NCBI RefSeq assembly: GCF_016862935.1
Contig: NZ_BONX01000003.1
Coordinates: 124,001 to 188,000, forward strand
Reading direction: 5' to 3'
From: Plantactinospora mayteni
GTDB lineage: Bacteria; Actinomycetota; Actinomycetes; Mycobacteriales; Micromonosporaceae
Length of the DNA: 64,000 nt
Of the stretch, positions 16,838 to 26,081 are shown piece after piece (positions within the stretch are counted from its first letter, which is position 1; each line of letters opens with the position of its first letter). The notes under the pieces are model-generated. The model ran no database searches. It saw nothing but the letters and a program-made list of their open reading frames with translations, and was not told the DNA's origin. The translations under genes were made by a program, and so were the position numbers.

Positions 16838-17893
16838 GTGGCCAAGAAGCCCACCTTGCGTGACGTGAGTCGCGCTGCCGGGGTCTCCGTCTACACGGTC
16901 TCGCGGGCGCTCAGCAACAACGACGGCGTCTCCGCGACCAGCCGGGAACTGGTGCTCAGGGCCGCCCGCGAACTGGGCTACGTGCCCAACCGGGCGGCGC
17001 AGGAGCTGCGCAAGAACACTCGCAGCTCGGTCACGGTGATCACCGCCAGCACCTCGAACTACTACTACATCGACCTGATGAAGGGCATCCAGCGCACCCT
17101 GCGGGCCACCGACCGCACGGCCATCGTGGCCGACATCGCGGCAGACGGCGAGTACGCCGCCGCCGTGGAGGACGCGACCGTGCGCGACCTCATCCAGTCC
17201 CGCACCGCCGGAGTGATCGCCACCCTGACCCTCAGCCCGCACAACGCGAGGCTGCTAGGCGACTGGGACATCCCCGTGGTGTTCGTGGACTCGGTCCCGT
17301 CGGAGGGCGAGGTGCGGTTCCCGGGAATCGCCACGGACAACTTCGCGGCCAGCATGAAGGTCGGGACGCACCTGGCGCAGCACGGCCTCACCGACTGGCT
17401 CTTCCTGGTCTACCCCGGTCGCTGGTCGACGCGTGCCGAGCGCGAACTGGGCATCCGCAGCGCCGCACAGGAGCACGACGCCCGGCTCACCGTGCTGGAG
17501 AGCCGAAACGACGCGCAGTCGGCGTACGAGACGCTGCGGGCGTACCTCGACGCCACCGGCTCGACCGGGCCGCAGGCGATCATCGCCGGCAACAACCCGA
17601 TGGTGCACGGGACGATGCGGGTGCTCCACGAGAAGGGGATCCGGATTCCCGACGACACGGCGGTGGTCGGCTTCGACGAGTTCGCCTGGGCGCCCCTGCT
17701 GAACCCGCCACTGACCGTCCTCAACGAGGACAGCGAGACCATCGGTGTGCTGGCCGCCCAGACCCTGACCCGAATCATCGACGAGCAGGTTGCCGCGGAA
17801 CGCCGGGGCGAGCATCCCACGCCCGTGTACCGGCCCGACGACCGTCGGAAGCTGGGCGCCGAACTGATCGTCAGAAAATCCTGCGGCTGCTGA
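16838..17893 (+). CDS. LacI family transcriptional regulator of the second sugar locus
   Basis: The GTG at 16838 after AGGAGG gives 351 residues. The helix-turn-helix (TLRDVSRAAGVSVYTVSRAL) begins right after the start, which supports this choice over an earlier ATG that precedes the operators. The rest is a sugar-binding periplasmic-fold domain ending in VRKSCGC. It lies immediately upstream of a ribose-type ABC transporter and kinase, which it probably represses, with the two operators at 16775 controlling its own promoter and possibly read-through into the transporter. Confidence 0.92.
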   Translation: MAKKPTLRDVSRAAGVSVYTVSRALSNNDGVSATSRELVLRAARELGYVPNRAAQELRKNTRSSVTVITASTSNYYYIDLMKGIQRTLRATDRTAIVADIAADGEYAAAVEDATVRDLIQSRTAGVIATLTLSPHNARLLGDWDIPVVFVDSVPSEGEVRFPGIATDNFAASMKVGTHLAQHGLTDWLFLVYPGRWSTRAERELGIRSAAQEHDARLTVLESRNDAQSAYETLRAYLDATGSTGPQAIIAGNNPMVHGTMRVLHEKGIRIPDDTAVVGFDEFAWAPLLNPPLTVLNEDSETIGVLAAQTLTRIIDEQVAAERRGEHPTPVYRPDDRRKLGAELIVRKSCGC

Positions 17894-18003
17894 CCAATGC
17901 CGTCTCCGCCGACCCGGGCCGGCGGGCTGCGGCTCCAGCCCAGGTTCCACCGACCCGACCCGGTCACCTATCAACCATTCCCCGCCCCTGGAGAAATCAG
18001 GTC

Positions 18004-18960
18004 ATGAAACATATCGCGCGTACCGTCGCCGTCCTTTCCGTCGCCGCCGTCACCGCCTTCGCCTCCGCCGCCTGCACCTCGGGCGACGGTGAGGCCGCCG
18101 CCAAGCCCGACAAGATCGAGAAGATCGGGCTGATGGTCCAGGACATGTCCAACCCGTTCTTCTCGGCTATGGACAAGGGCGCCAAGGAGGCCGCCGCGAA
18201 GATCGGCGCCACCACCAACACCCAGGACGCCCAGCTCGACCTGGCGAACCAGAACAACCAGATCGACGCGTTCATCCAGCAGGGCGTCGATCTGATCGTC
18301 ATCAGTGCCGTGGACGAGAACGGCATCGAACCGGCGATCGAGCGGGCCAAGCGGGCCGGCATCATCGTGATCGCCGTGGACACCCCGGCCAAGGGCGCCG
18401 ACGCGGTCATCATGACCGATGCCGTGCAGGCCGGTGAGAAGTCCTGCGAGTACCTGATCCAGCAGTTGGGCGGCAAGGGCAACATCCTGCTCGTCGACGG
18501 CACTCCGATCCAGACGATCCGGGACCGGATCACCGGCTGCAACAACGTGGTGCGGAAGAACCCGGGGATCAAGGTCGTCGGTCAGCAGGCGTCCAAGAAC
18601 GACCGTGCCTCCGGGCTCGCCGTCACCACCGACATGCTCACCGCGACCCCCGACGTGCAGGGCATCTTCGGGATGAACGACCCCTCGGCGCTCGGCGCGG
18701 TACTCGCCGTCGAGCAGGTCAAGGCCGCCGGCCGGATCAAGGTGACCGGAGTTGACGGCAGTCCCGAGAGCGTCGCCGAACTCAAGCGAACCGGCTCACC
18801 GTTCGTCGGGACCGCCACCCAGAATCCGGCCGAGATGGTACGCCAGGCGGTCGAGGTGGCCCAGGGCATCATCGACGGCAAGCCTCCGGCGCAGACCACC
18901 ATCCTCATCCCGAGCGAGCTCGTCACCCGGGACAGCGTGAACGAGTACCAGGGCTGGTAG
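18004..18960 (+). CDS. Sugar ABC transporter substrate-binding lipoprotein (RbsB type)
   Basis: This 318-residue lipoprotein has signal peptide and lipobox SAAC near residue 23. The mature protein is of the periplasmic-binding-protein 4 family (RbsB-like): IGLMVQDMSNPFFSAMDKGA is the classic N-terminal motif, and GVDGSPESVAELK and FVGTATQNP are family motifs around the ligand pocket. The family binds ribose, galactose, xylose or other pentoses/hexoses, or autoinducers. Cognate ATPase and permease genes follow. A strong hairpin directly after the stop probably keeps the binding protein in excess over the membrane subunits. Confidence 0.93.
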   Translation: MKHIARTVAVLSVAAVTAFASAACTSGDGEAAAKPDKIEKIGLMVQDMSNPFFSAMDKGAKEAAAKIGATTNTQDAQLDLANQNNQIDAFIQQGVDLIVISAVDENGIEPAIERAKRAGIIVIAVDTPAKGADAVIMTDAVQAGEKSCEYLIQQLGGKGNILLVDGTPIQTIRDRITGCNNVVRKNPGIKVVGQQASKNDRASGLAVTTDMLTATPDVQGIFGMNDPSALGAVLAVEQVKAAGRIKVTGVDGSPESVAELKRTGSPFVGTATQNPAEMVRQAVEVAQGIIDGKPPAQTTILIPSELVTRDSVNEYQGW

Positions 18961-18970
18961 TTGTCCGCCA

Positions 18971-19003
18971 CGGTGCGGCGCCGCCGACGACGGCGCCGCA
19001 CCG
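18971..19003 (+). terminator. Intra-operon hairpin (attenuator or mRNA-stabilising)
   Basis: CGGTGCGGCGCCG and CGGCGCCGCACCG form a perfect 13-bp stem with a 7-base loop, 10 bases after the binding-protein stop and 24 bases before the ATPase start. There is no T-run. Such a hairpin typically gives differential expression of binding protein over transporter core. Confidence 0.75.
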
Positions 19004-19026
19004 CCCGGGAGCGAAGAGGGCACCAG

Positions 19027-20556
19027 ATGACCAGGTCGGATCGCCAGCCGCTGCTGCGGCTGGAAGGGATCAGCAAGCGCTTCGGCGCCACCCAGGCGCT
19101 CCGCGGAGTGGACTTCGAGCTGCGGGCCGGTGAGGTGCACGCCCTGATGGGCGAGAACGGGGCCGGCAAGTCGACCCTGATGAAGATCCTGGCCGGCAAC
19201 GTGCACCGGGATGCGGGTCGCATTCTCATCGACAGCGAGGAGGTGGAGATCGCCTCACCCGCCGACGCCGTACGGCACGGCATCGCCGTCATCCACCAGG
19301 AGCTCAACACGGTGCCGGCGATGACCGTGGCGGAGAACCTCGCCCTGGGCCGGGAGCCGCGCACCCGCTACGGCGCCCTGGACCGGCGGGCCATGGTCGA
19401 GGCCGCCCGGCACAAGCTGGCCCGCATCGGCGCACGGATCGACCCGCGCCGGGAACTGGGCGGGCTGAGCGTCGGTATGCAGCAACTCGTGGAGATCGCC
19501 CGCGCGGTCGGCGAGAACGCCCGCATCCTGGTGCTCGACGAGCCGACCGCCGCGCTGTCGCGGGGCGAGGCCCAGCAGCTCTACCGGATCATCGGGGAGA
19601 TGCGCGCCGCCGGGGTCGCGCTCGTCTACATCTCGCACCGGATGGAGGAGGTGTGGCAGCTCGCCGACCGGGTCACGGTCTTCCGGGACGGCGGGTACGT
19701 CGGCACCCGCGACAAGGGCGAGATCGACTCCTCCGACGTGGTACGGATGATGGTCGGTCGTACCCTCGACGACCTCTACGCGCACCCGGTACGCCGACCG
19801 GGCCCGGTCGTGCTGGACGTGGCCGGCCTGACCGGGCGTACCGGCGTCGGCCCGGTCGACCTGCGGGTGCGCTCCGGCGAGGTGGTCTGCCTCGCCGGTC
19901 TGATCGGTGCCGGCCGGACCGAGGTCGCCCGGATGATCTTCGGTGCCGATCCGGCCGCCACCGGCACCGTCACGGTCGACGGCCGTCCGGTACGCCCCGG
20001 CAGCCCGGCCCGGGCCATCGCCGCCGGGCTGGCCATGGTGCCGGAGAGCCGGAAGGAGCAGGCGCTCTTCCCGGAGCACTCGGTCGAGGACAACATCTCC
20101 GTCAGCTCGCTCGGCGACCACGTCACCGCGGGCGTGCTGCGCCGCGGCCGGATCCGCGCCGCCGTACGGGCGCAGATGCGCCGGCTGCGCCTGCGGCAGT
20201 CCGCCGAGCATCTGCCCGCGCGGGCGCTCTCCGGCGGCAACCAGCAGAAGGCCGTACTGGCCCGCTGGCTGGCCCGCGACGCGCGGGTGCTGATCCTGGA
20301 CGAGCCGACCAGGGGCGTCGACATCGGCGCCAAGAAGGAGATCTACGACGTCGTCAACGAGCTGGCCGCCGACGGCAGGGCCGTCCTGGTCGTCTCGTCG
20401 GACCTTCCCGAAGCGATCGGCATCAGCGACCGGATCCTCGTGATGCGCGCCGGACGGATCGTCGGCGAACTCGCCTCCGTCTCCGCCACCGAGGAGGCCG
20501 TGATGGCCCACGCCACCGGAACCGCATCGCAGGCCATTGGAGGAGTAACCCGATGA
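19027..20556 (+). CDS. Sugar ABC transporter ATP-binding protein with two ATPase domains (RbsA/MglA type)
   Basis: The start ATG at 19027 gives 509 residues; an upstream TTG would place coding sequence through the hairpin. The N-terminal domain has Walker A GENGAGKST and signature LSVGMQQLVEIARA, with LDEPTAALS. The C-terminal half has a degenerate first loop (CLAGLIGAGRTEVAR) and signature LSGGNQQKAVLARWL with LDEPTRGVD, exactly the asymmetry of RbsA/MglA/XylG proteins. It drives the permease encoded next, with which it overlaps by four bases. Confidence 0.95.
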   Translation: MTRSDRQPLLRLEGISKRFGATQALRGVDFELRAGEVHALMGENGAGKSTLMKILAGNVHRDAGRILIDSEEVEIASPADAVRHGIAVIHQELNTVPAMTVAENLALGREPRTRYGALDRRAMVEAARHKLARIGARIDPRRELGGLSVGMQQLVEIARAVGENARILVLDEPTAALSRGEAQQLYRIIGEMRAAGVALVYISHRMEEVWQLADRVTVFRDGGYVGTRDKGEIDSSDVVRMMVGRTLDDLYAHPVRRPGPVVLDVAGLTGRTGVGPVDLRVRSGEVVCLAGLIGAGRTEVARMIFGADPAATGTVTVDGRPVRPGSPARAIAAGLAMVPESRKEQALFPEHSVEDNISVSSLGDHVTAGVLRRGRIRAAVRAQMRRLRLRQSAEHLPARALSGGNQQKAVLARWLARDARVLILDEPTRGVDIGAKKEIYDVVNELAADGRAVLVVSSDLPEAIGISDRILVMRAGRIVGELASVSATEEAVMAHATGTASQAIGGVTR

Positions 20557-21602
20557 CACACCAGACCCTCACCCCGGCCGAGGGGAAGCTCTCGTCCGCC
20601 GACCACCCGCCCGCGCCCCGGTCGTTCGACCTGGCGTACTGGTGGGAGCGGGTGGGCATCCTCGTCGTCCTGGTCGCCCTGGTGGCCCTGATGGCCGTCA
20701 TCGCGCCGAACTTCGCCACCGTCGACAACCTGCTCAACATCGCCCGCTCCATCTCGATCAACGCGATCCTGGCCGCCGGGATCACCTTCGTCATCCTCAC
20801 CGCCGGCATCGACCTCTCGGTGGGCTCGATCCTGGCGGTCTCCGGGGTGGCGGCCGTACTCGCCGCCCTGGCCGGGGCGCCCACTCCGGTCGCCGTACTG
20901 GCCGGCGTGCTGGCCGGGGGCGTGGCCGGGCTGCTCAACGGCATACTCACCGCGTACCTGTCGCTGGCGGCGTTCATCGTCACGCTCGGCACGATGACGT
21001 TCCTGCGCGGGCTGGCGTACACGATGACCGACGGCCAGCCGATCGTCTCCAACACGCTCAACTTCCGCGACATCGGCAACGGCTACGTCACCGGTGTGCC
21101 CGTGCCGGTCGTGGTGATGGCGGTGGTCTACCTGGTGGCCTGGTTCGTGCTCGAGCGCACCCGCTACGGCCGGCACGTCTACGCCGTCGGCGGCAACGCC
21201 GAGGCCGCCCGGCTGGCCGGCATCAACGTCCGCCGGGTCACCATGTCGGTGTACGCGGTGGCTGGTGCCTGCGCCGGCCTGGCCGGGGTCATCTTCGCCG
21301 CCCGGGTCGTGTCCGCCCAGCCCACCGCCGGTACCGGCTACGAACTGGACGCCATCGCCGCCGCCGTGCTCGGCGGTACGAGCCTGATGGGCGGTCGCGG
21401 GCGCATCCTCGGCACGCTGATCGGCTCGATCATCCTCGGCGTACTCACCACCGGGCTGATCCTGATGAACGTCCCCTTCTTCACCCAGTTGCTGATCAAG
21501 GGCGTGGTCATCATCCTGGCCGTCGCGATCGACAGCCTGAAGAACCGGCCGCTGCGCCGACGCACGCGGATCGCCGACCCCGCCCCGGCGGAGGCCGGCT
21601 GA
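20553..21602 (+). CDS. Sugar ABC transporter permease (RbsC type)
   Basis: This 349-residue membrane protein has eight to ten hydrophobic spans. FVILTAGIDLSVGSILAVSG and GGNAEAARLAGINVRRV are signatures of the BPD_transp_2 (RbsC) family. AAVLGGTSLMGGRGRILGTL follows near the C-terminus. The start overlaps the ATPase stop (ATGA) and follows GGAGGAG. It forms the channel for the sugar captured by the RbsB-like protein. Confidence 0.95.
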   Translation: MTHQTLTPAEGKLSSADHPPAPRSFDLAYWWERVGILVVLVALVALMAVIAPNFATVDNLLNIARSISINAILAAGITFVILTAGIDLSVGSILAVSGVAAVLAALAGAPTPVAVLAGVLAGGVAGLLNGILTAYLSLAAFIVTLGTMTFLRGLAYTMTDGQPIVSNTLNFRDIGNGYVTGVPVPVVVMAVVYLVAWFVLERTRYGRHVYAVGGNAEAARLAGINVRRVTMSVYAVAGACAGLAGVIFAARVVSAQPTAGTGYELDAIAAAVLGGTSLMGGRGRILGTLIGSIILGVLTTGLILMNVPFFTQLLIKGVVIILAVAIDSLKNRPLRRRTRIADPAPAEAG

Positions 21603-21655
21603 GTACCGGCCGCCGTCGTCCACCCTTCCCCGCACCATCCCCAGTGAGGTAACAC

Positions 21656-23014
21656 GTGCCCCTTCCCACCGTCGTCATCACCGACCCCGTACGCGGCCGG
21701 CGCACCCGGGAACCCGTCACCTTCACCGTCGAGGACGACCTCGACGGTGCGCTCTGGACCGCCCGGACCAGCGCCGGTGACGAGGTGACCTGCCAGCGGC
21801 TCCGCGCCGGCGCGGAGCCCGGACGCAGCACGTTCGTCGCGGTGGTCTCGCTCGACGGGGACACCGAGCTGACCCTCGTCGGCCCGGTCGACGACCCGGT
21901 CGGCGGCATCCGGGAACTGCCGGCGCGGGAGGCCGACGCGTTCGTCCGGCTGGACACCGGCTATTTCGACCTGGAGCTGTGTCGCGGCACAGCCGGCGGG
22001 ACCGGCTCGGCCAAGTGGGGCCTGCGGCACTTCGCGGCCACCGCCGAGGGCGTCGACCTGCTGCCCTCGGGAAACAACGCCATCGGCGGCTTCTACGGGC
22101 CGTTCTTCACCCCGGAGAACGGGCTGATCAACCCGCCGGAGCACAGCGTCGTGGAGATCGAGGCCGTGGAGCGCGGCCCGGTGCTGCACCACTACCGGAT
22201 GCACGGTACCGTCCCGGACGGCCTGCTGCCCGAACTGCGGGACAAGCGGTTCGCGATCGACTGGTGGTTCACCCACGGCACCCCGTACTTCCGGCGCCGA
22301 TACCACCTCGACGACTTCCGTACGGTTGTCAACGGCCGGTCCGTCACCAACAAGATCACGGTCGGGGACGAGTTCGAGGGCGGCCAGGGCGAGCTGGTCT
22401 TCGACCGCTTCGCGGCGTACGGCGGCACCCGCTACCGGGCCGGCGACCCGTACGCCCGGCAGTTGGTGCGGATGGTGACGGAGACCATCGCCGGCTCGAC
22501 CTCGACGTCGGCGAAGTTCGCGGCGTTCCGGAGCCTGCTGACCGGGGACATCGAGGCGGCACACTGGGACCTGTACTGGCGGCTGTTCTGCGCCTGGGAG
22601 GGCGCCCTGGACGCGGATGAGATCTCCCGGCGGCTGGCCAGCGTACGCGCCGACTCGCACGTCCTGGCCGACCTGCCCGAGCGCGCCTGGACGCTGACCG
22701 ACGAGCCGGTGGACGTCTCCGCCGTCCCGGACGAGACCATCTTCCCCGGCCCGGCGGACAAGACCGTCGAGTTCCACAGCCGGCTGGGTCGGGCCATGGT
22801 GTGGTGGACCTCCGCGCCGTCCGGGGCGTTCCAGATCGTCCAACGTCGCCAGTCCGGCTGGGTCAACTGGGGCACCAACGGCGAGAACGAGTGCCCCGAG
22901 CTGCCGGTCGGTGTCGAGATCAAGACCGCGTACGGCAGGTTCCGGGACACCTGGCAGTCCGTCGCCACCCAGTTGGAGACTCCGGTGACGGTTGTGCTGT
23001 CCGATGTGGGCTGA
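21656..23014 (+). CDS. Uncharacterised 452-residue protein in the sugar operon
   Basis: The frame starts with GTG at 21656, downstream of GTGAGGT, and runs 452 residues without signal peptide or membrane span. I do not recognise the family. It has a beta-rich N-terminal part (ITDPVRGRRTREPVTFTVED) and a central region rich in aromatic residues (SGNNAIGGFYGPFFTPENGL, FAIDWWFTHGTPYFRRRYH). It ends with WVNWGTNGENECPE. Aromatic-rich beta proteins like this often are carbohydrate-active (lyase, mutarotase or hydrolase). Its place between transporter and sugar kinase argues for modification of the imported sugar before phosphorylation. The assignment beyond that is inference. Confidence 0.75.
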   Translation: MPLPTVVITDPVRGRRTREPVTFTVEDDLDGALWTARTSAGDEVTCQRLRAGAEPGRSTFVAVVSLDGDTELTLVGPVDDPVGGIRELPAREADAFVRLDTGYFDLELCRGTAGGTGSAKWGLRHFAATAEGVDLLPSGNNAIGGFYGPFFTPENGLINPPEHSVVEIEAVERGPVLHHYRMHGTVPDGLLPELRDKRFAIDWWFTHGTPYFRRRYHLDDFRTVVNGRSVTNKITVGDEFEGGQGELVFDRFAAYGGTRYRAGDPYARQLVRMVTETIAGSTSTSAKFAAFRSLLTGDIEAAHWDLYWRLFCAWEGALDADEISRRLASVRADSHVLADLPERAWTLTDEPVDVSAVPDETIFPGPADKTVEFHSRLGRAMVWWTSAPSGAFQIVQRRQSGWVNWGTNGENECPELPVGVEIKTAYGRFRDTWQSVATQLETPVTVVLSDVG

Positions 23015-23954
23015 CTCTGGGGCTGACTCCGGGCCGGCAGAGGGTCTGCTCGTGGTCGGCGAGGCGCTGGTGGACGTGGTGCATGGCCGGGGCGGGTCGG
23101 TGCGACGGCACGCGGGCGGCAGCCCGGCCAACGTGGCGGTCGGCCTGGCCCGGCTCGACCGGCCCGTCCACCTGCTCACCCGCACCGGCGACGACCCGCA
23201 CGGCGCGCTGGTCCGCGGGCATCTGCGGGCGGCCGGCGTACGCCTGGTCGGCACCACGGTCGACGACCGGCCGACCGCGACCGCCGCGGCGTTCCTGGAC
23301 GCCACCGGCGCGGCCCGGTACGAGTTCGACCTGCACTGGGAGCTGCCGGACGCCCCGCCGCTGCCTGCCGGGATCGTCGCGCTGCACGTCGGGTCGATCG
23401 GCGCGTACCTGGAGCCGGGCGCGGACGCGGTCGATCGGATCGTGCGTGAACTGCGCGGGCGGGCCACCGTCAGCTACGACCCGAATATCCGGCCGGCCCT
23501 GGCGGCCGACCCGGATCGGGTCCGGAACCAGATCGTGGCGATGGTGGGGCTGAGCGACCTGGTGAAGGTCAGCGACGAGGACCTGGCCTGGCTGTGGCCG
23601 GACGCCTCGCCGGAGGCGGTGGCGACCGAGTGGCTCGGGTCCGGCCCGGCCATCGTCGTGGTGACCGAGGGCGCACGCGGGTCGTTCGCCCTCACCCGGG
23701 ACGGCCTGACCCGCGTCCCCGCCCGGCCGGTGTCCGTCGTCGACACGGTCGGCGCGGGCGACGCGTTCACCGTGGGCCTGCTCGACGCCCTCGCGGCGGC
23801 GGACCTGCTCGGGGCCGGGCGACGGGCCGCGCTGCGCCGGGTCGACGGGCCGACGCTGCACCGGGTACTCGACCACGCGGCGCGGCTGTCCGCGTACGTC
23901 TGCGCCCGGCCGGGCGCCCAGTCGCCCAGTACGGCGGACCTGGCCGCTGCCTGA
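23004..23954 (+). CDS. PfkB/ribokinase family carbohydrate kinase
   Basis: The ATG at 23004 overlaps the previous gene by 11 bases and gives 316 residues. PfkB signature 1 (GGSPANVAVGLARL) and signature 2 (VDTVGAGDAFTVGLL, with the catalytic Asp in GAGD) are both present. It should phosphorylate the sugar brought in by the preceding ABC transporter, as the last gene of the operon LacI-SBP-ATPase-permease-unknown-kinase. A start slightly downstream at an in-frame GTG in LLVVGEAL is also possible. Confidence 0.9.
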   Translation: MWADSGADSGPAEGLLVVGEALVDVVHGRGGSVRRHAGGSPANVAVGLARLDRPVHLLTRTGDDPHGALVRGHLRAAGVRLVGTTVDDRPTATAAAFLDATGAARYEFDLHWELPDAPPLPAGIVALHVGSIGAYLEPGADAVDRIVRELRGRATVSYDPNIRPALAADPDRVRNQIVAMVGLSDLVKVSDEDLAWLWPDASPEAVATEWLGSGPAIVVVTEGARGSFALTRDGLTRVPARPVSVVDTVGAGDAFTVGLLDALAAADLLGAGRRAALRRVDGPTLHRVLDHAARLSAYVCARPGAQSPSTADLAAA

Positions 23955-24221
23955 GCGCCGGGGCCGCCCGGGCGCGTTGAACGCCTTCGCCATCACCTTC
24001 AACGACCGCTTCCCACCAGCCGAAACCTACTAACCGAGATCGCCTGAAACACCGTTGGCGAGACAGGCCCGGGAAGCTGCGCTGGTGTACGAGGCGGCGT
24101 CCACCAGCGCCGACCCCAGTCGCTGCTGGCGCGGGCCGACCAATGATCGGGATGGGGCGGGCCGCCCGCACCGGGCAACACCGAGTGCCACGGCTCGGGG
24201 CGTTGTTTCGGGCAGCAGCCC

Positions 24222-24473
24222 TCAGAGTCGACGTCGCTGGAGCCCCGCGTCGCCATCGGGCGCCGGTACCAGCGGGAGGGTCACCGTCACGATCAACCCA
24301 CCGGCGTCGCGGGGGTACGCGGCGACGTCTCCGCCGTGCGCGTGGGCGATCGACCGCACGATCGACAGACCCAATCCGGTGCCGTGTCCCGACACGACTC
24401 GGTCCTGGAGGCGCCGGAACGGTTCGAACAGGCCTGTGTTCGTCCCAGGCCCGACGCCGCTCAGGTCGGACAA
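24222..24473 (-). pseudogene. Remnant of a sensor histidine kinase C-terminus
   Basis: The minus strand encodes the end of a HATPase_c domain: LFEPFRRLQDR, then GTGLGLSIVRSIAHAHGGDV (the G2 box and following helix) and a terminal strand LIVTVTLP. The residues before this, readable only to about position 24500, do not form the rest of a kinase; dimerisation domain, N box and membrane spans are missing. It is a truncated fragment, about 80 residues. The flanks 23955-24221 and 24474-24583 contain nothing else I can support. Confidence 0.8.
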
Positions 24474-24583
24474 GCGAGCGTCGGTCGTTTCGGCGATGGT
24501 CAGTGTTGGCGGGACTCAGCCAGGCGGACCGGCGGTCTATCCAGCGCGTGTATCGAAGACCACCGACCGACCGGCCAAAGCGA

Positions 24584-24612
24584 AGTGCACTGGCAGTGCA
24601 GTATCATGCACT
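24584..24612 (+). promoter_or_regulatory. Promoter/operator of a probably leaderless XRE-cupin gene
   Basis: TATCAT (24602-24607) is a good -10 hexamer and the ATG lies at 24614, so transcription should start at or next to the A of the start codon and the mRNA would have no leader. AGTGCA (24595-24600) and TGCACT (24607-24612) form a palindrome flanking the -10, and AGTGCACT recurs at 24584. The XRE protein encoded here is the natural candidate to bind. Confidence 0.6.
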
Positions 24613-24613
24613 C

Positions 24614-25210
24614 ATGGATCAGGGTACGGCCGACCTGGCGTTGGCGATCGGCGCCCGGGTGAAGCGGGAGCGGCAAGCGCGGCACTGGACACTCGATCAG
24701 CTGGCGGAGGCCGCCGGGGTGAGCCGCAGGATGGTGGTCAACGTGGAGCAGGGTGGCGTGAACCCGAGCGTGGGGACCCTGCTGAGGATCAGCGACGCGC
24801 TCGGGATCGGGCTGCCAGCGCTGGTTGAGCAGCCTCAGGCCAAGCCGGTCAAGGTCACCCGCAGCGGAGAAGGTGCCGTGCTGTGGAGTGGCGAGTCGGG
24901 TGGCCGGGGGGTGCTGGTGGCCGGGACTGAAGTGGTGGAGCTGTGGGACTGGACCCTGGAACCGGGCGACCGGCACGTCAGCGAGGCCCACGCGGCGGGT
25001 ACCAAGGAGCTCCTGCAAGTCCAGCACGGCACGATCACGGTCCACGTCGCCGACGAGTCGAACACCCTCAGCGCCGGTGATGCGCTCGCGTTTGCCGGGG
25101 ACGTCGCGCATTCCTACGAGAATCCCCACACGCAACCGGCGAGGTTCTGCCTCGCTGTGTTCGAACCGGTCGTGGGGACAGGTCTGCGTTCGGAGGCTGG
25201 CCGTGCCTGA
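24614..25210 (+). CDS. XRE family regulator with C-terminal cupin domain
   Basis: This 198-residue protein has an N-terminal helix-turn-helix (WTLDQLAEAAGVSRRMVVNV then EQGGVNPSVGTLLRI) and a C-terminal cupin barrel (LQVQHGTITVHVADE, then LAFAGDVAHSYENP). These two-domain regulators usually sense a small metabolite and control the adjacent gene. The start is the ATG at 24614; a much longer open frame upstream lacks homology and runs through the promoter. The next gene overlaps by eight bases, so they form a pair. Confidence 0.92.
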   Translation: MDQGTADLALAIGARVKRERQARHWTLDQLAEAAGVSRRMVVNVEQGGVNPSVGTLLRISDALGIGLPALVEQPQAKPVKVTRSGEGAVLWSGESGGRGVLVAGTEVVELWDWTLEPGDRHVSEAHAAGTKELLQVQHGTITVHVADESNTLSAGDALAFAGDVAHSYENPHTQPARFCLAVFEPVVGTGLRSEAGRA

Positions 25211-25943
25211 CCTGCGCATGCTGGAGGCGATACTCGCCGGTGGGCGGGTCGACGACGCGGTATTCGCCCTGCGCCCGGACTACCGCGTCCTGCTCGTGGC
25301 CGTTGACGGAGTCGTCCCGGGTCCACGCGACCAGGTCAGCGACACGCTGCTGCGGGAGGCGGAGGCCGCCGCCCGCGAGTGGCTGCACGATCGGCCGGTG
25401 GAGCAGTTGCCGCATGTGGCGGCGTGGCGGGACGCGTACCGGGCGTTCGGGGCCAAGCCGCAACGCACCCGCAACAGCCTGGAGGCGCTGCTGCGGCGCG
25501 CGGATTCTGGGCTGCCACGGGTGAACCGGCTCACCGACATCTACAACGCGGTCTCGGTGCTGCACCAGATCCCCCTCGGCGGCGAGGACCTCACACGGTA
25601 CATCGGCCCGCCCCGGCTGATCCGAGCCAGCGGCACGGAGCCGTTCGACACGGTCGCCGACGGCATCGACATGATCGAGCACCCTGCACCGGGGGAAGTG
25701 GCGTGGTGCGACGACGCCGGGGTGACCTGCCGCCGCTGGAACTGGCGTCAGGCCCGCCGGACCCAGCTGCGAGACGAAACGACCGCAGCGTTGTTCATCC
25801 TCGACGCGCTCGACCCGATGACCGATGAAGCACTCGCGGCAGCCGGCGCCGACCTCGTCGCCCATCTGACCAGGCTCGGACCCGACGTCCAAGCTGTGCA
25901 TCGTTTGATCACCGCGGAACAAGCCTCCGCTGAAGGAGAGTGA
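25203..25943 (+). CDS. B3/B4 (tRNA-editing-like) domain protein
   Basis: The GTG at 25203 overlaps the XRE-cupin stop and gives 246 residues. The protein resembles the free-standing B3/B4 domain found in phenylalanyl-tRNA synthetase beta chain: AWRDAYRAFGAKPQRTRNSLEALLRR and RVNRLTDIYNAVSVLHQIPLGGEDL are the family core. Such free-standing proteins may deacylate mischarged tRNA or bind aminoacyl compounds. XRE-cupin plus B3/B4 is a recurring actinobacterial pair. A terminator lies at 26082. Confidence 0.88.
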   Translation: MPDLRMLEAILAGGRVDDAVFALRPDYRVLLVAVDGVVPGPRDQVSDTLLREAEAAAREWLHDRPVEQLPHVAAWRDAYRAFGAKPQRTRNSLEALLRRADSGLPRVNRLTDIYNAVSVLHQIPLGGEDLTRYIGPPRLIRASGTEPFDTVADGIDMIEHPAPGEVAWCDDAGVTCRRWNWRQARRTQLRDETTAALFILDALDPMTDEALAAAGADLVAHLTRLGPDVQAVHRLITAEQASAEGE

Positions 25944-25944
25944 C

Positions 25945-26031
25945 ACGTTCATCCAACCGTGGGACGCCGCGCACGACCCGGCCGAGTGGCAGGCGTGGCT
26001 GGCCACGACCGACCGGTTCGGGGTACTCGCG
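25945..26031 (+). pseudogene. 5' remnant of an FMN-binding (PaiB-like) regulator gene
   Basis: Two bases after the B3/B4 stop the sequence reads, in frame, FIQPWDAAHDPAEWQAWLAT followed by TDRFGVLA. This strongly resembles the N-terminus of PaiB-type FMN-binding negative regulators. The expected ATG is ACG, and similarity ends after about 29 codons, where unrelated DNA begins. The gene is therefore broken at both the start codon and the body. It was probably the third member of the XRE-cupin/B3-B4 operon before a deletion joined it to the conjugation-type remnant. Confidence 0.6.
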
Positions 26032-26081
26032 GGAAGCGCCCGTCGGAATTCGGGCGTGCGGGGTGACGTCGTGACTCGGGC

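Noticed and set aside
24143-24613. Long N-terminal extension of the XRE-cupin regulator
   Set aside because: It has no homology, crosses the histidine-kinase remnant and would run through a clear promoter.
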